From NCBI GenBank assembly GCA_003142855.1, contig PLNW01000083.1, forward strand, positions 1 to 64,000: a stretch of DNA of 64,000 nucleotides, in the 5' to 3' direction. The stretch is from Myxococcales bacterium (GTDB lineage Bacteria; Myxococcota_A; Polyangia; Fen-1088). The notes below the pieces were generated by a model. It had not been told where the DNA came from, did not search any database, and saw nothing but the letters and a program-made list of their open reading frames with translations. A program made the translations under genes and the position numbers. Below are positions 43,644 to 52,837 of this stretch, one piece after another; the stretch's first letter is position 1; every line of letters starts with the position of its first letter.

Positions 43644-46256
43644 GTGCTCGCCTGGTCTTCAAGATGGAGCTGGGGGGTGACCGCCGCAATCATTGCTGCG
43701 CTTGCCAGGCCGGCCCTGGCCCAGCCAGACGGCTCGGTTGATGCTGGCGCGGGCGCGCTGAGCGGCGCAGCCGATGCTGGTCAGCCGTTGCTCCCATCTG
43801 CCGTAGACGCGATCCCAACCCAGGCCGACGGGGGCACCCAGCCAGATTCTTTGCAGGGGATAGAATCCGGCGTGGCCCAGGTTGATAGCCAAGCCGAGGA
43901 GGGCCAGCAAGCCTTTCTCCAGGCCAGCATCAACCAGACCAGTATCGGTGACGTGCTGGTTGTCGTACGGCAAGGCGATCTTCTCATGCGTGTGGCTGAT
44001 CTGGAAACCGGCGGGGTACACATACAGGACGGCAGGCGGGAGAAGCGCGGCCCCGATCTCTTCGTATCGCTCCGTTCGCTCAGCCCGAAGATCACCTACG
44101 TCTTTGATGAGGCCAACCTGAGCCTGGCTATCACCGCGGATCCGTCGCTCTTCGAGGCCAGCGTCGTGGATCTTCGGCTTAAGCGACCAGCAGGGATCAT
44201 CTACGACACGGCCCCAAGCATGTTCGTCAACTACTCGCTCAGCGGCAACGACTTACAGAGCCCGGAGAAGAACGCCAGTTGGAACGGGTTTGCCGAGGCT
44301 GGGCTCAGTGTTCGCGGAGACCTTCTCTATAGCAGCGGTGAACGTCTGCAGAACGGCACCTGGGCACGCCTCATGACCAATCTGACCTTTGATTGGCGGG
44401 ACAAGCTGACCCGGATCATTGCCGGCGACTCGACTGCCACCAGCGACGCCCTGGGCGGGTCGTTATTGATGGGCGGGTTGAGCGTGACGCGTACCTTTGC
44501 GCTGGATCCCTATTTCATGATGCTTCCGACCAGGCAGCTTGGCGGCACGCTGCTGACTCCCTCCACGGTCGATGTCTACGTCAACGGTCAGCTCGTGCGC
44601 CGTGAGACGCTGCCACCGGGTCAATTCAGTCTGCAGAACGTGCCCGTGACCACGGGCAGTGGTACCACCAGCGTGGTGATCCGCGACGCCTTTGGCACCG
44701 AGCGAACCATGGTCAGCCCCTACTATTTGGCGCTCGGCACCCTGGCCAAGGGGTTGTCAGATTTCAGCTACAACCTGGGATTCCAGCGTAATAACTACGG
44801 CATTGAAAGCTGGGACTACGGGGATCCGGCCTTGCTCTTTCGCCATCGTGTCGGCGTTACCAACTGGCTGACCCTGGGCGGCCGTATCGAGGGAACGCCG
44901 CACATGATAAGCGGCGGCCCCAGTGCGGCCGCGCGCCTGCCAGTTGGCGAGTTGGGCGTTCTGGTGGCAGTCAGCGGCACAATGGAGCCATGGACGACGC
45001 TGGAAACCGCGGGAGATCCAGGGGGCGGCCTGTCGCTGCGTACCCAGCGCGGAAGTCCCGGCGCTGCAGCCTTGCTCTCGTATTCCTACCTGGGGCGGCC
45101 AGTCAACTTCCAACTAGGCGCACAAATTCAGACTGACCGCTATGTCAACCTGAGCCTGCCGCTCGAAAGCGCTGGGAAACCTCTAGATCGGAGGCTGCGG
45201 GATTTCACTGCCACGGCAGCCATGCCTGTGGGCAAAGTGGCTCTGGTGTCGCTGCAGTACCTGGGCGCTGATTGGCGCTATCAAGGCTGGACCAACACTA
45301 TCATGCTGGCTGGCAACCGGACCATCACGCGCAGGCTGTATGCCTTCGTGAACCTGACCAACACCTACGCGAGCGGAAAACCCGTCGAGTTTGACACCTT
45401 TGTCGGGCTCAGTTACGCGTTTGGGGCGCGGACCACGGCCAGCGCAAACCGAAGCGACCGCTGGGGCGGAGACGGCCGCAGCGGGACCAACCATCTGGAT
45501 GTCCAGCGCTCGCTGCCCATCGGCCCGGGGTACGGCTATCGCGTGGTGGCCGAGCAGGGCAACAACGACCACGAGGAAGTGCTGGCCCAATATCAGGGAA
45601 CGCACGGCCGCATCGATGCCGACTATCGCCGTGATGGCTGGACAGGATCCGACCCGGGCCACGCCACGTTGACCGGCATGGGCGGGATCGTGCTAATCGG
45701 TCGCGACATCTTCTTTACCCGCCCTCTGACGGACAGCTACGCCCTCATCAGGGTTCCGGGTGTGGCGGGCGTCCACGGCACCATCAGCAACCAGGTCGTG
45801 GGAACGACCAGCCAGAACGGCAATCTGTTGGTCCCCAACCTGCTTTCGTACTACGGCAACCGCATCGGGATCGACGACAAGGACATTCCGCTGGATTACA
45901 ACATCGGGGCTACCGAGATGACCATTGCACCCCCCTATCGCGGCGGCGCGGTGGTCAGCTTCCCGATCCGGCGCGTGCAGAGCGTTTCAGGGATCGTCGT
46001 GGTCGAAGATCAGGGCAAGGCGACGGTTCCCTCGTATGGACAGATCACGGTCCAGGTCGAAGGCAAGCCGGTGGATTCGCCGCTGGACGAGGCAGGCAGC
46101 TTCTATCTTGAGAACGTGCCGCCTGGTTCGTATGCGGCCGAGGTTCAGTACGCGACCGGGGTGTGCAGCTTCCGGCTCGCAGTTGTGGCTGGCGCCACGG
46201 CGCTAGCCAACGTGGGCACGGTTCGGTGTATCGTTCCCAGGAAGGAGTCGCAATGA
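43644..46256 (+). CDS. Outer-membrane fimbrial usher (FimD/PapC family)
   Basis: An 870-residue outer-membrane channel that assembles and secretes the fibre. After a signal segment (VTAAIIAALARPALA) and a variable linker comes the N-terminal domain with the beta strands and FVSLRSLSP, then the barrel (GFAEAGLSVRGDLLYSSGER, GGLSVTRTFALDP), a plug with DVYVNGQLVRRETLPPGQF, and a C-terminal domain (GQITVQVEGKPVDSPLDEAG, NVPPGSYAAEV). GTG 43644 is kept as start; GTG 43677 has a nearer GGAG site but gives a signal lacking positive residues. The stop overlaps the next start by ATGA. Confidence 0.88.
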   Translation: MLAWSSRWSWGVTAAIIAALARPALAQPDGSVDAGAGALSGAADAGQPLLPSAVDAIPTQADGGTQPDSLQGIESGVAQVDSQAEEGQQAFLQASINQTSIGDVLVVVRQGDLLMRVADLETGGVHIQDGRREKRGPDLFVSLRSLSPKITYVFDEANLSLAITADPSLFEASVVDLRLKRPAGIIYDTAPSMFVNYSLSGNDLQSPEKNASWNGFAEAGLSVRGDLLYSSGERLQNGTWARLMTNLTFDWRDKLTRIIAGDSTATSDALGGSLLMGGLSVTRTFALDPYFMMLPTRQLGGTLLTPSTVDVYVNGQLVRRETLPPGQFSLQNVPVTTGSGTTSVVIRDAFGTERTMVSPYYLALGTLAKGLSDFSYNLGFQRNNYGIESWDYGDPALLFRHRVGVTNWLTLGGRIEGTPHMISGGPSAAARLPVGELGVLVAVSGTMEPWTTLETAGDPGGGLSLRTQRGSPGAAALLSYSYLGRPVNFQLGAQIQTDRYVNLSLPLESAGKPLDRRLRDFTATAAMPVGKVALVSLQYLGADWRYQGWTNTIMLAGNRTITRRLYAFVNLTNTYASGKPVEFDTFVGLSYAFGARTTASANRSDRWGGDGRSGTNHLDVQRSLPIGPGYGYRVVAEQGNNDHEEVLAQYQGTHGRIDADYRRDGWTGSDPGHATLTGMGGIVLIGRDIFFTRPLTDSYALIRVPGVAGVHGTISNQVVGTTSQNGNLLVPNLLSYYGNRIGIDDKDIPLDYNIGATEMTIAPPYRGGAVVSFPIRRVQSVSGIVVVEDQGKATVPSYGQITVQVEGKPVDSPLDEAGSFYLENVPPGSYAAEVQYATGVCSFRLAVVAGATALANVGTVRCIVPRKESQ

Positions 46257-46732
46257 GAGGCGCGCGCTGGTTGACATCGCTCTCTGCGCTGGGCGCGCTC
46301 TTGCTCGTCGGGGGCCGCTCGGCGTCGGCGCAAACATGCACCATCACGACCACGACCGTGCCCTTCGGGCTCTACGACGTCTTCTCCTCCGCCCCGCTCA
46401 ATTCGACGGGGAGCGTGACCTACACCTGCAGCAACCCAACCAGAGTCGCGGACAGCATCACGATATGGATGAGCAAGGGGAACGGGACGACCAACAACCC
46501 GCGGCAGATGACGGGCGCAATCGATCGGCTGAACTACTATCTTTGCCAGGATGCCAACTGTACCAAGCTCTGGGGAGACAAGTCGTACCCATCCGATTCC
46601 GGACCCATCACCATCCCGGCTGGAACTGTAAATCTAAGCGTTTCATTGCCCATCTACGGCATGATCCCGGCTGGTCAAGACGTTTCAGCCGGCATCTACA
46701 CGGACACAGTCCTTGTCGAAGTGGACTTCTGA
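46253..46732 (+). CDS. Spore coat U domain fimbrial subunit 3
   Basis: A 159-residue subunit coupled to the usher by an ATGA overlap, with AAGGAG upstream. A signal peptide (SALGALLLVGGRSASA) leads to an SCPU domain with several Cys (CTITTTTVPFGLYDV, VTYTCSNPTRVADS, NYYLCQDANCTKLWG), ending in YTDTVLVEVDF. Placement after the usher is often seen for tip or adhesin-like subunits in archaic chaperone-usher operons, but that role is only inferred. Confidence 0.86.
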   Translation: MRGARWLTSLSALGALLLVGGRSASAQTCTITTTTVPFGLYDVFSSAPLNSTGSVTYTCSNPTRVADSITIWMSKGNGTTNNPRQMTGAIDRLNYYLCQDANCTKLWGDKSYPSDSGPITIPAGTVNLSVSLPIYGMIPAGQDVSAGIYTDTVLVEVDF

Positions 46733-46885
46733 TGCGCGACTCGACCGTCGGCCGGGCGACTGCTCATAGGCTTTTCTCCCGCCGGCCAACCGACCATGAT
46801 CTGCACACACGGAGCAGAAAACCAAAGGAAACTAGCTAGTTGAGATTCATGAATCGCAGGCACGGATTCTGCTCTCTCAATAGGC

Positions 46886-47227
46886 GTGAGCAGCAGATGG
46901 AGCAACCAACCGGACCGACTACGCGGCAACCCGCGCCGGTGGATTCTAGTTGGGGCATGGATCGTCTTCTGCCTGACACTGGTTGGCAATTCGCGTTTCG
47001 CTGCGGCAGACAAGCGCAGCGCGACCGTGACCGTGTCTGTGCGCGTGGTTGAGAGCTGCAGAATCGACGCAGGCAGCGTCTCGACCAACGACACCTTCGA
47101 TCTGAAAATGCGCTGCAGCCCGTCGGCTCGGCCAAACGTCCGTTTCGAGCCAGCCCCACAGTCCACAGGCGCCATCAGCATGGCGCCCTCGGCGGATGGG
47201 GTGCGCACTCTGCGCATCGATTTCTGA
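46886..47227 (+). CDS. Short spore-coat-U-like protein (half-length subunit)
   Basis: A 113-residue protein with a long positively charged leader and a hydrophobic segment (ILVGAWIVFCLTLVGNS), then VTVSVRVVESCRIDAGS and FDLKMRCSPSARPNVRF, ending in VRTLRIDF. The start and first strands match the SCPU family, but the middle of the domain is missing, so it is about two-thirds of normal mature size. It may be a natural short form or a decayed copy. It is transcribed in the same direction, with a 153-base gap from subunit 3. GTG 46886 is a tentative start. Confidence 0.6.
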   Translation: MSSRWSNQPDRLRGNPRRWILVGAWIVFCLTLVGNSRFAAADKRSATVTVSVRVVESCRIDAGSVSTNDTFDLKMRCSPSARPNVRFEPAPQSTGAISMAPSADGVRTLRIDF

Positions 47228-47244
47228 CTTCGCGCTTTCTGCGC

Positions 47245-47290
47245 TTGACACGGAAGCTGCTGGCGCTTATCACTCTTACGTAAACGTAAG
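47245..47290 (+). promoter_or_regulatory. Promoter and palindromic operator of the MerR-isc operon
   Basis: A consensus -35 TTGACA at 47245-47250 is followed after 17 bases by TATCAC at 47268-47273. Directly downstream lies CTTACG-TAAA-CGTAAG (47275-47290), a perfect 6-bp-arm palindrome over the expected transcript start. AAGGG precedes the GTG at 47300. The layout suggests autorepression by the MerR-type protein encoded next. Confidence 0.7.
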
Positions 47291-47299
47291 GGTTTGATT

Positions 47300-47788
47300 G
47301 TGCCACAAGAAATCAGCGCAGATACGCTATCCCTACTCAAAGTTGGTGATATAGCGCGTCGAACGGGAAAGACCGTCCGGGCCATACACCTCTATGAAGA
47401 GTTGGGTCTGCTCAATCCAGCAGTGCGGTCCAAGGGCGGCTTTCGCATGTACCGGGGGGACGGGGTCAAGCGCATCGAGTGGATCCAGAAGCTGCAGGAC
47501 ATGGGCTTCTCGCTGACCGAGATCAAGGTCTTCCTGCGCGTCTGGGAGGAGAGCGCCACCGCGCCCAAGGCCATGGCCACTGTGCGCGAGATCTTCACCG
47601 ACAAGTTGCGGGAAACGCGCGAGACCATCGGCCGCCTCACTCGCCTGGCCGACGAGCTTTCTGAAAGCCTCGCCTTCCTCGAAGGCTGCCGTTCTTGCGA
47701 TCAGGGTCAGCACCAGCGCGAGTGCGGCGGCTGCGGCCGATCGGATCACGAGGTTCCCTTGCTGGTGGACGGAATCGCAAAGCGCTGA
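47300..47788 (+). CDS. MerR-family regulator with Cys-rich C-terminus, probable regulator of the isc operon
   Basis: A 162-residue DNA-binding protein. The winged-helix N-terminus is typical (LKVGDIARRTGKTVRAIHLY, EELGLLNPAVRSKGGFRMY), followed by a coiled-coil dimerisation helix. The C-terminus has a CX2C-X8-CX2C array (Cys130, 133, 142, 145), able to bind an Fe-S cluster or metal. It is the first gene of the isc operon, four bases before iscS, where IscR is usually found. GTG 47300 with AAGGG upstream is preferred; a TTG at 47294 is possible. Sensing of Fe-S status or oxidative stress is inferred. Confidence 0.83.
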   Translation: MPQEISADTLSLLKVGDIARRTGKTVRAIHLYEELGLLNPAVRSKGGFRMYRGDGVKRIEWIQKLQDMGFSLTEIKVFLRVWEESATAPKAMATVREIFTDKLRETRETIGRLTRLADELSESLAFLEGCRSCDQGQHQRECGGCGRSDHEVPLLVDGIAKR

Positions 47789-47791
47789 GCC

Positions 47792-49012
47792 ATGGCACCC
47801 AAACTTCCCATCTACATGGACAATCACGCGACCACCCCGGTGGATGCGCGGGTGCTCGACGCCATGTTGCCGTATTTTCGCGAGGATTTCGGCAACGCCG
47901 CCAGCCGGTCGCATGTCTTTGGCTGGAACGCCGAGCGGGCCGTGGAGCAGGCGCGCGAGCAGGTGGCGGCGGTCATCGGCGCCTCGGGGCGCGAGATCGT
48001 CTGGACCTCGGGCGCCACTGAATCCGACAACCTGGCCATCAAGGGCGCGGCTGACTTCTATCGCGACCGCGGCAACCACATCATCACCGCTGCGACCGAG
48101 CACAAGGCCGTGCTCGACACCTGCAAGCGGCTGGAGAAGTCGGGCTTCGAGGTGACCTATCTGCCAGTGGAGCGCGACGGCCGGGTGAACCCGCAGGCGG
48201 TGGCCGACGCCCTGACCGATAGGACCATCGTGGTTTCCATCATGCTGGCCAACAATGAGGTGGGCACCATCAACCCGGTGGCCGAGATTGGTCAGGTGGT
48301 CAAGGCGCGCGGGGCGATCTTTCACATCGATGCGGTCCAGGGCGTGGGCAAGATTCCCTTCGACGTCGCGACCTCGCACGCCGATCTGGTTTCCCTGTCG
48401 GCGCACAAGATGTACGGTCCCAAGGGCGTGGGCGCGCTCTACGTGCGGCGCAAGCCGCGGGTGCGCATCACCCCCATCATCGACGGCGGCGGCCACGAGC
48501 GTGGCATGCGCTCGGGCACATTGAACGTGCCGGGCATCGTGGGGTTCGGCAAGGCAGCCGAGATCAGCGCGGCTGAGCTGGCAGTTGAAGGCAAGCGGCT
48601 GCTGGCATTGCGCGAACGGCTGCGCCTGGGCATCGAGGCGCGGGTCAGCAACACCGTGCTGAATGGCTCGCTCGAACACCGGCTGCCCGGCAGCCTCAAC
48701 ATGAGCTTCGCGTACGTCGAGGGCGAGGCCCTGATGATGGCGCTCAAGGACGTCGCGGTGTCGTCGGGGTCGGCGTGTACGTCGGCCTCGTTGGAGCCTT
48801 CCTACGTGCTGCGCGCCATGGGCGTGCCGGTAGAGATGGTGCACACCTCAATTCGTTTCGGTCTCGGCCGATTCAATACCGAAGACGAAGTCGATTACGT
48901 GATTGACCTGGTGGCACAAAAAGTGAAAAAGCTGCGCGAAATGTCGCCTTTGTGGGAGATGGCGCAATCCGGAGTCGATATCAACGGCATCCAATGGGCA
49001 GGACAGAGCTAA
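47792..49012 (+). CDS. iscS: Cysteine desulfurase
   Basis: A 406-residue PLP enzyme that takes sulfur from cysteine for Fe-S cluster and other thio-cofactor synthesis. It carries [13 protein letters not shown] at the start, the PLP-binding Lys in [10 protein letters not shown], and the mobile active-site Cys in [17 protein letters not shown]. Length and architecture are IscS-type rather than SufS. It begins four bases after the MerR-type regulator and is followed by iscU after a 123-base gap with two hairpins. Confidence 0.95.
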   Translation: MAPKLPIYMDNHATTPVDARVLDAMLPYFREDFGNAASRSHVFGWNAERAVEQAREQVAAVIGASGREIVWTSGATESDNLAIKGAADFYRDRGNHIITAATEHKAVLDTCKRLEKSGFEVTYLPVERDGRVNPQAVADALTDRTIVVSIMLANNEVGTINPVAEIGQVVKARGAIFHIDAVQGVGKIPFDVATSHADLVSLSAHKMYGPKGVGALYVRRKPRVRITPIIDGGGHERGMRSGTLNVPGIVGFGKAAEISAAELAVEGKRLLALRERLRLGIEARVSNTVLNGSLEHRLPGSLNMSFAYVEGEALMMALKDVAVSSGSACTSASLEPSYVLRAMGVPVEMVHTSIRFGLGRFNTEDEVDYVIDLVAQKVKKLREMSPLWEMAQSGVDINGIQWAGQS

Positions 49013-49035
49013 GAAGCAGTAGCGCGTGGGGAGCC

Positions 49036-49086
49036 CGCCGGCTTCGCCGGCGGCGGACCATCGTGGGAGGGGTTGGGAACCCTCCC
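49036..49086 (+). other. Two tandem stem-loops between iscS and iscU
   Basis: CGCCGGC-TTC-GCCGGCG (49036-49052) and GGGAGGG...CCCTCCC (49065-49086) are the main features of the 123-base gap. Their position suggests transcript attenuation or processing, which could change the ratio of IscS to the scaffold proteins. No T-run follows either. Confidence 0.55.
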
Positions 49087-49135
49087 AGGGTTTCCATGTA
49101 GGAGAAGCACGAGAAGCACAAAAGGAAGAGTTGTT

Positions 49136-49543
49136 ATGGCGTATAGCGGAAAAGTCATCGACCACTACGAGAACCCGCGCAATGTGGGCAGCCTGGACAA
49201 GGACGCGCTCAATGTGGGGACAGGACTGGTGGGCGCGCCGGCCTGTGGCGACGTGATGAAGTTGCAGATCAAGGTGAGCGATGCGGGCGTCATCGAGGAC
49301 GCCAAGTTCAAGACCTTTGGCTGTGGCTCGGCAATAGCGTCGTCGTCATTGGCGACAGAATGGATCAAGGGAATGACCCTTGAGCAGGCAATGTCGGTCA
49401 GAAACACGCAGATCGTGCAGGAGTTGAACCTGCCGCCGGTGAAGATTCACTGTTCGGTGCTGGCCGAGGACGCCATCAAGAGCGCGATTGCCGACTATCG
49501 CAGGAAGCAGAACGGCTCGCAGGTACAGGCCGGGCAAGCCTAG
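49136..49543 (+). CDS. iscU: Fe-S cluster assembly scaffold
   Basis: A 135-residue scaffold on which IscS and ferredoxin build 2Fe-2S clusters. Three conserved Cys are present, in ACGD, FGCGSA and HCSVLAED, and the HscA-binding LPPVK lies just before the last. The ATG at 49136 follows AAGGAAGAG and is preferred over an upstream in-frame start that would add an arbitrary leader. The length is normal. Confidence 0.95.
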   Translation: MAYSGKVIDHYENPRNVGSLDKDALNVGTGLVGAPACGDVMKLQIKVSDAGVIEDAKFKTFGCGSAIASSSLATEWIKGMTLEQAMSVRNTQIVQELNLPPVKIHCSVLAEDAIKSAIADYRRKQNGSQVQAGQA

Positions 49544-49552
49544 GAGAGAGCA

Positions 49553-49888
49553 TTGTCTATCGAAGTCACAGAACGCGCGGTGGAGGAGATTCGCAAGGCC
49601 GCGGCCAAGCGTCCCTCGGCGCCCAAGGGCCTGCGCGTGGGGATCCGCGGGGGAGGGTGCACGGGGTTTTCGTACTTGTTCGAGTGGTCGGACGCCGAGG
49701 CGCGGGCCGAGGACAAGGTGCTGGAACTCGCGGGCGGCCAGGTCAGGGTCTTCATCGATCCCAAAAGCTATCTGTTTCTCGACGGATCGACGCTGGACTA
49801 CGCCAGCAGCATGATGGCTCGCGGGTTCAAGTGGACCAACCCCAACGTCAAAGGAACCTGCGGCTGCGGCGAGAGTGTGCAATTCTAG
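49553..49888 (+). CDS. iscA: A-type Fe-S carrier
   Basis: A 111-residue carrier in the IscA/ErpA family that transfers clusters to apoproteins. Its three Cys lie in GGCTGFSY and GTCGCGESV, the family pattern C-x(about 60)-CGC. It starts at TTG 49553 behind GGAGAG, nine bases after iscU. The start is internal to no other gene, and the next gene begins seven bases after its stop. Confidence 0.93.
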   Translation: MSIEVTERAVEEIRKAAAKRPSAPKGLRVGIRGGGCTGFSYLFEWSDAEARAEDKVLELAGGQVRVFIDPKSYLFLDGSTLDYASSMMARGFKWTNPNVKGTCGCGESVQF

Positions 49889-49895
49889 CCCAACC

Positions 49896-50543
49896 ATGAT
49901 CTGCTGGTCCTGTGAGAAGAACGCCGGTGACGGCATGCTGTGTGCCGGGTGTGGGGCTGTGCAGCCTCCCGATCGCACGGCGGATCACTTTCGCGTGTTC
50001 GGCTTGCCCCGCAAGTTCGACATCGATCTCGCCGATCTCGAACGGCGCTACAAGGAGATGACAAAGGTTCTGCACCCGGACCGTTTCGCGCGCGCCGACG
50101 GTCGGGCGCGGCGTGCGTCGTTGGAGCGGTCGGTGCAGCTCAATCTGGCGTGGAGCACGCTGTCTGAACCGGTGCCGCGCGCGGAGTATCTGCTGTCGCT
50201 GCAAGGCATCGAGGTGGGCGAGTCCGCAAGCAGCAAGAAGTCCGGGGAGGTTGACAACCGGGCGACCCAACCTGTGGACACGGCGTTGCTGATCGAGGTG
50301 ATGGATCTGCGCGAGGCCCTGGCCGAGGCTCGCAGCCGTGGCGACCGGGCGAAAGTCGCCAGCTTGGTCGCCGACGTGCAGGCCCATCACGACAAGGAAA
50401 TGGCTGAGGTGGCCGCGGGTTTTGCGGCCGCGAAGCCCGACCTTGCCGCCATCGCCGCGCGCATGGTGGCCGCGCGCTACTACCGGCGTTTCCTTGAGGA
50501 AGCGGAGGCAGATCGTGAAAGCGGACAGGGCACGGCGAAGTAG
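49896..50543 (+). CDS. hscB: J-domain co-chaperone for Fe-S assembly, with N-terminal zinc-finger-like CxxC pairs
   Basis: A 215-residue co-chaperone that recruits IscU to HscA. The N-terminus has CWSC and CAGC (within the first 20 residues), as seen in eukaryotic HSC20, and suggests a rubredoxin-like zinc knot. The J domain follows (FRVFGLPRKFDIDLADLERR, HPDRF with the key HPD), then the IscU-binding C-terminal helices (LIEVMDLREALAEARSRGD). ATG 49896 is chosen over a start at 49875, which overlaps iscA. Confidence 0.92.
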   Translation: MICWSCEKNAGDGMLCAGCGAVQPPDRTADHFRVFGLPRKFDIDLADLERRYKEMTKVLHPDRFARADGRARRASLERSVQLNLAWSTLSEPVPRAEYLLSLQGIEVGESASSKKSGEVDNRATQPVDTALLIEVMDLREALAEARSRGDRAKVASLVADVQAHHDKEMAEVAAGFAAAKPDLAAIAARMVAARYYRRFLEEAEADRESGQGTAK

Positions 50544-50558
50544 AAGACGAAAGCGGTG

Positions 50559-52469
50559 ATGCCAGTAGAAGCACTCTTCGACATCTCCGAGCCAGGCGAG
50601 GCGCAAGCCAAAGAGGTTTGCAAGGGGCGCGCGGTGGGCATCGACCTCGGTACCACGAATTCGCTGGTGGCCGTGGTGCAGGCTGGCCAGCCGACTTGCC
50701 TGCGCGACGAGCACGGCTCGCTGTTGCCGTCGGTGGTGCACTATGCAACCGACGGTGGCGTGGTGGTGGGCCAGGAAGCGCGGGGATTGGCGGCCCAGGC
50801 GCCACAGGACACCATTGCCTCGGTCAAGCGATTCATGGGGCGCGGGCCACGTGACGCCGAGGCCACGCGTCGGTTGACCCCATACCAGTTCGCCCCGGGC
50901 GGTGACAGTGAATCGGTCGTTCGTTTTTCTGTGCTCGGGGGCCAGCGCGCGGTCACGCCGGTGGAAGTTTCGGCCGAGATCTTGCGCGTACTCAAGACGC
51001 GCGCCGAGGTCGCGCTGGGTGGCGAGCTGGACGGCGCGGTGATCACGGTGCCGGCCTACTTCGACGACGGGCAACGCCAGGCCACGCGCGACGCCGGTCG
51101 CCTGGCGGGCCTTGAGGTCATGCGGTTGCTCAATGAGCCCACGGCCGCGGCCTTGGCCTATGGTTTGGACAAGCAGGCCGAGGGAACCTTCGCTGTGTTC
51201 GACCTGGGCGGCGGGACGTTCGACATTTCGATTTTGAAGCTAGAGGGCGGCGTGTTCGAGGTGAAGTCCACCGGCGGCGACTCGGCTCTGGGCGGCGACG
51301 ATTTTGATCGCGCCGTGGCCGCACACTTGCTGCGGCAGATGCGCTTGCCCGAGGATGCGGCCGGCGACCGTTACCTCACCCGCCGCGTGCTCGATGCGGC
51401 GAGGGATGCCAAGGAGGCACTGACCAAGCTCAGCGCGACCGAAGTCGTCATCGAGCGGGGGCCGGGTGACATCTGGCGTGGGACGCTCACGCGCGACGAA
51501 CTGGATCACGTGGTGAAGCCGGTCGTCGATCGCTGCGAGCCGCCGGCGCGTCGGGCGCTGCGCGACGCGAGCCTGGAAGCGAAACAGCTTTCCGGCGTGA
51601 TCCTGGTGGGCGGCGCCACCCGCATGCCCATTGTGCGGCGGCTGGTCGCCAGCGTCTTCGGGCGCGAGCCTCTGGCCGACATCGATCCCGACGAGGTGGT
51701 GGCCCTGGGCGCGGCGGTGCAGGCCGACTTGTTGGCAGGCAACGCGCGCAAAGATGTGGTGCTGATGGACGTGGTACCGCTCTCGCTCGGCCTGGAGATG
51801 ATGGGCGGGGTGGCGGAGAAGCTGATCCACCGCAACACCACCGTGCCTTGCGGCGCTGTGCAGACCTTCACCACCTACGCCGACAACCAGACCGGTTTCG
51901 ATTTGCACGTGGTGCAAGGTGAGCGCGAGTTGGTGGCCGACTGCCGCTCGCTGGCGCGCTTCAAGCTGACCGGGGTTCCGCCCATGCCGGCGGGCATGGC
52001 GCGCCTGCAAGTGACCTTCCTGGTCGACGCCGACGGCCTGCTGAGCGTGTCGGCGCACGAGCAGACAACCGGCAAAGAGTCGTCCATCCGAGTCAAGCCG
52101 AGCTACGGGCTCACCGACGACGAGGTCGAGCGCATGATTCGCGATTCCTTCGCCCATGCCGAGCAGGATGTGGGCGAGCGCCTGCTGGTGGTCGAGCGCG
52201 TGGAGGCGGACCGCATCTTGCGGGCGACACGCGCGGCCCTGGCCGCGTCGGCCGATCTTCTGGTCGAGGGTGAGCGGGCTGCCATTGAAGCGGCGATGGG
52301 CGCACTCGAGGAGGTCAAGGCCGGTCGTGACCACCTGGCCGTGCGAGCGGCGATTCAGGCTCTGGACGCGGCCTCCAAGGACTTCGCCACCCGTCGCATG
52401 AACCAAGCGCTGGCGCAGGGGCTGCGCGGTCAGGACATCGGCGCGGTGGAAAGCAAAGTAGGAAAGTAG
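50559..52469 (+). CDS. hscA: Hsp70-type chaperone for Fe-S cluster transfer
   Basis: A 636-residue Hsp70 that, with HscB, releases clusters from IscU. The ATPase domain shows [27 protein letters not shown] and [12 protein letters not shown]; the substrate-binding domain starts near [15 protein letters not shown], with a helical lid after it. The length is slightly more than typical HscA. The start is ATG 50559, with a GTG at 50556 as alternative. It lies between hscB and fdx, as in standard isc operons. Confidence 0.95.
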   Translation: MPVEALFDISEPGEAQAKEVCKGRAVGIDLGTTNSLVAVVQAGQPTCLRDEHGSLLPSVVHYATDGGVVVGQEARGLAAQAPQDTIASVKRFMGRGPRDAEATRRLTPYQFAPGGDSESVVRFSVLGGQRAVTPVEVSAEILRVLKTRAEVALGGELDGAVITVPAYFDDGQRQATRDAGRLAGLEVMRLLNEPTAAALAYGLDKQAEGTFAVFDLGGGTFDISILKLEGGVFEVKSTGGDSALGGDDFDRAVAAHLLRQMRLPEDAAGDRYLTRRVLDAARDAKEALTKLSATEVVIERGPGDIWRGTLTRDELDHVVKPVVDRCEPPARRALRDASLEAKQLSGVILVGGATRMPIVRRLVASVFGREPLADIDPDEVVALGAAVQADLLAGNARKDVVLMDVVPLSLGLEMMGGVAEKLIHRNTTVPCGAVQTFTTYADNQTGFDLHVVQGERELVADCRSLARFKLTGVPPMPAGMARLQVTFLVDADGLLSVSAHEQTTGKESSIRVKPSYGLTDDEVERMIRDSFAHAEQDVGERLLVVERVEADRILRATRAALAASADLLVEGERAAIEAAMGALEEVKAGRDHLAVRAAIQALDAASKDFATRRMNQALAQGLRGQDIGAVESKVGK

Positions 52470-52472
52470 GCC

Positions 52473-52814
52473 ATGCCCAGGATGCGTTTCGAGCCTGACG
52501 GGATCGAGATCGAGGTCAAGGCGGGCACGACAATTTTGGAAGCGGCAGAAGCGGCCGGCGCGCTTCTCGGGTCGGCTTGCGGCGGCGTATGCGCCTGCTC
52601 GACCTGCCATGTCTACGTCAATGAAGGGTCGGACGGTCTTTCGGATATGGACGAGTGCGAAGAGGACAACCTGGACAAGGCCTTTGACGTGCGTCGCAAT
52701 TCACGCCTGGCCTGCCAGGCCCGCTTGCAGGCCGAGGGCCGCATCGTCGTCACCATCAGCCCTGCGAGCCGCCAGACCTTCTTTGACGAGCACCCGGAAT
52801 TGCGGCGCCGGTAG
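52473..52814 (+). CDS. fdx: 2Fe-2S ferredoxin of the isc operon
   Basis: A 113-residue ferredoxin supplying electrons for cluster assembly. The Cys ligands are in GSACGGVCACSTCH and the distal RLACQARL, the adrenodoxin-like C-x5-C-x2-C...C pattern. It starts three bases after hscA. A stem-loop at 52819-52837 closes the operon against the converging EF-G-like gene. Confidence 0.95.
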   Translation: MPRMRFEPDGIEIEVKAGTTILEAAEAAGALLGSACGGVCACSTCHVYVNEGSDGLSDMDECEEDNLDKAFDVRRNSRLACQARLQAEGRIVVTISPASRQTFFDEHPELRRR

Positions 52815-52818
52815 CCAA

Positions 52819-52837
52819 GGGCGACCGCAGATCGCCC
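52819..52837. terminator. Bidirectional stem-loop between fdx and the EF-G-like gene
   Basis: GGGCGA and TCGCCC form a 6-bp stem with a 7-base loop, filling the 23-base gap between two converging stops. It can serve both directions. Confidence 0.6.

Noticed and set aside
51240-52610. Long minus-strand frame opposite hscA
   Set aside because: hscA is unmistakable on the plus strand; the antisense frame arises from third-position G+C bias.
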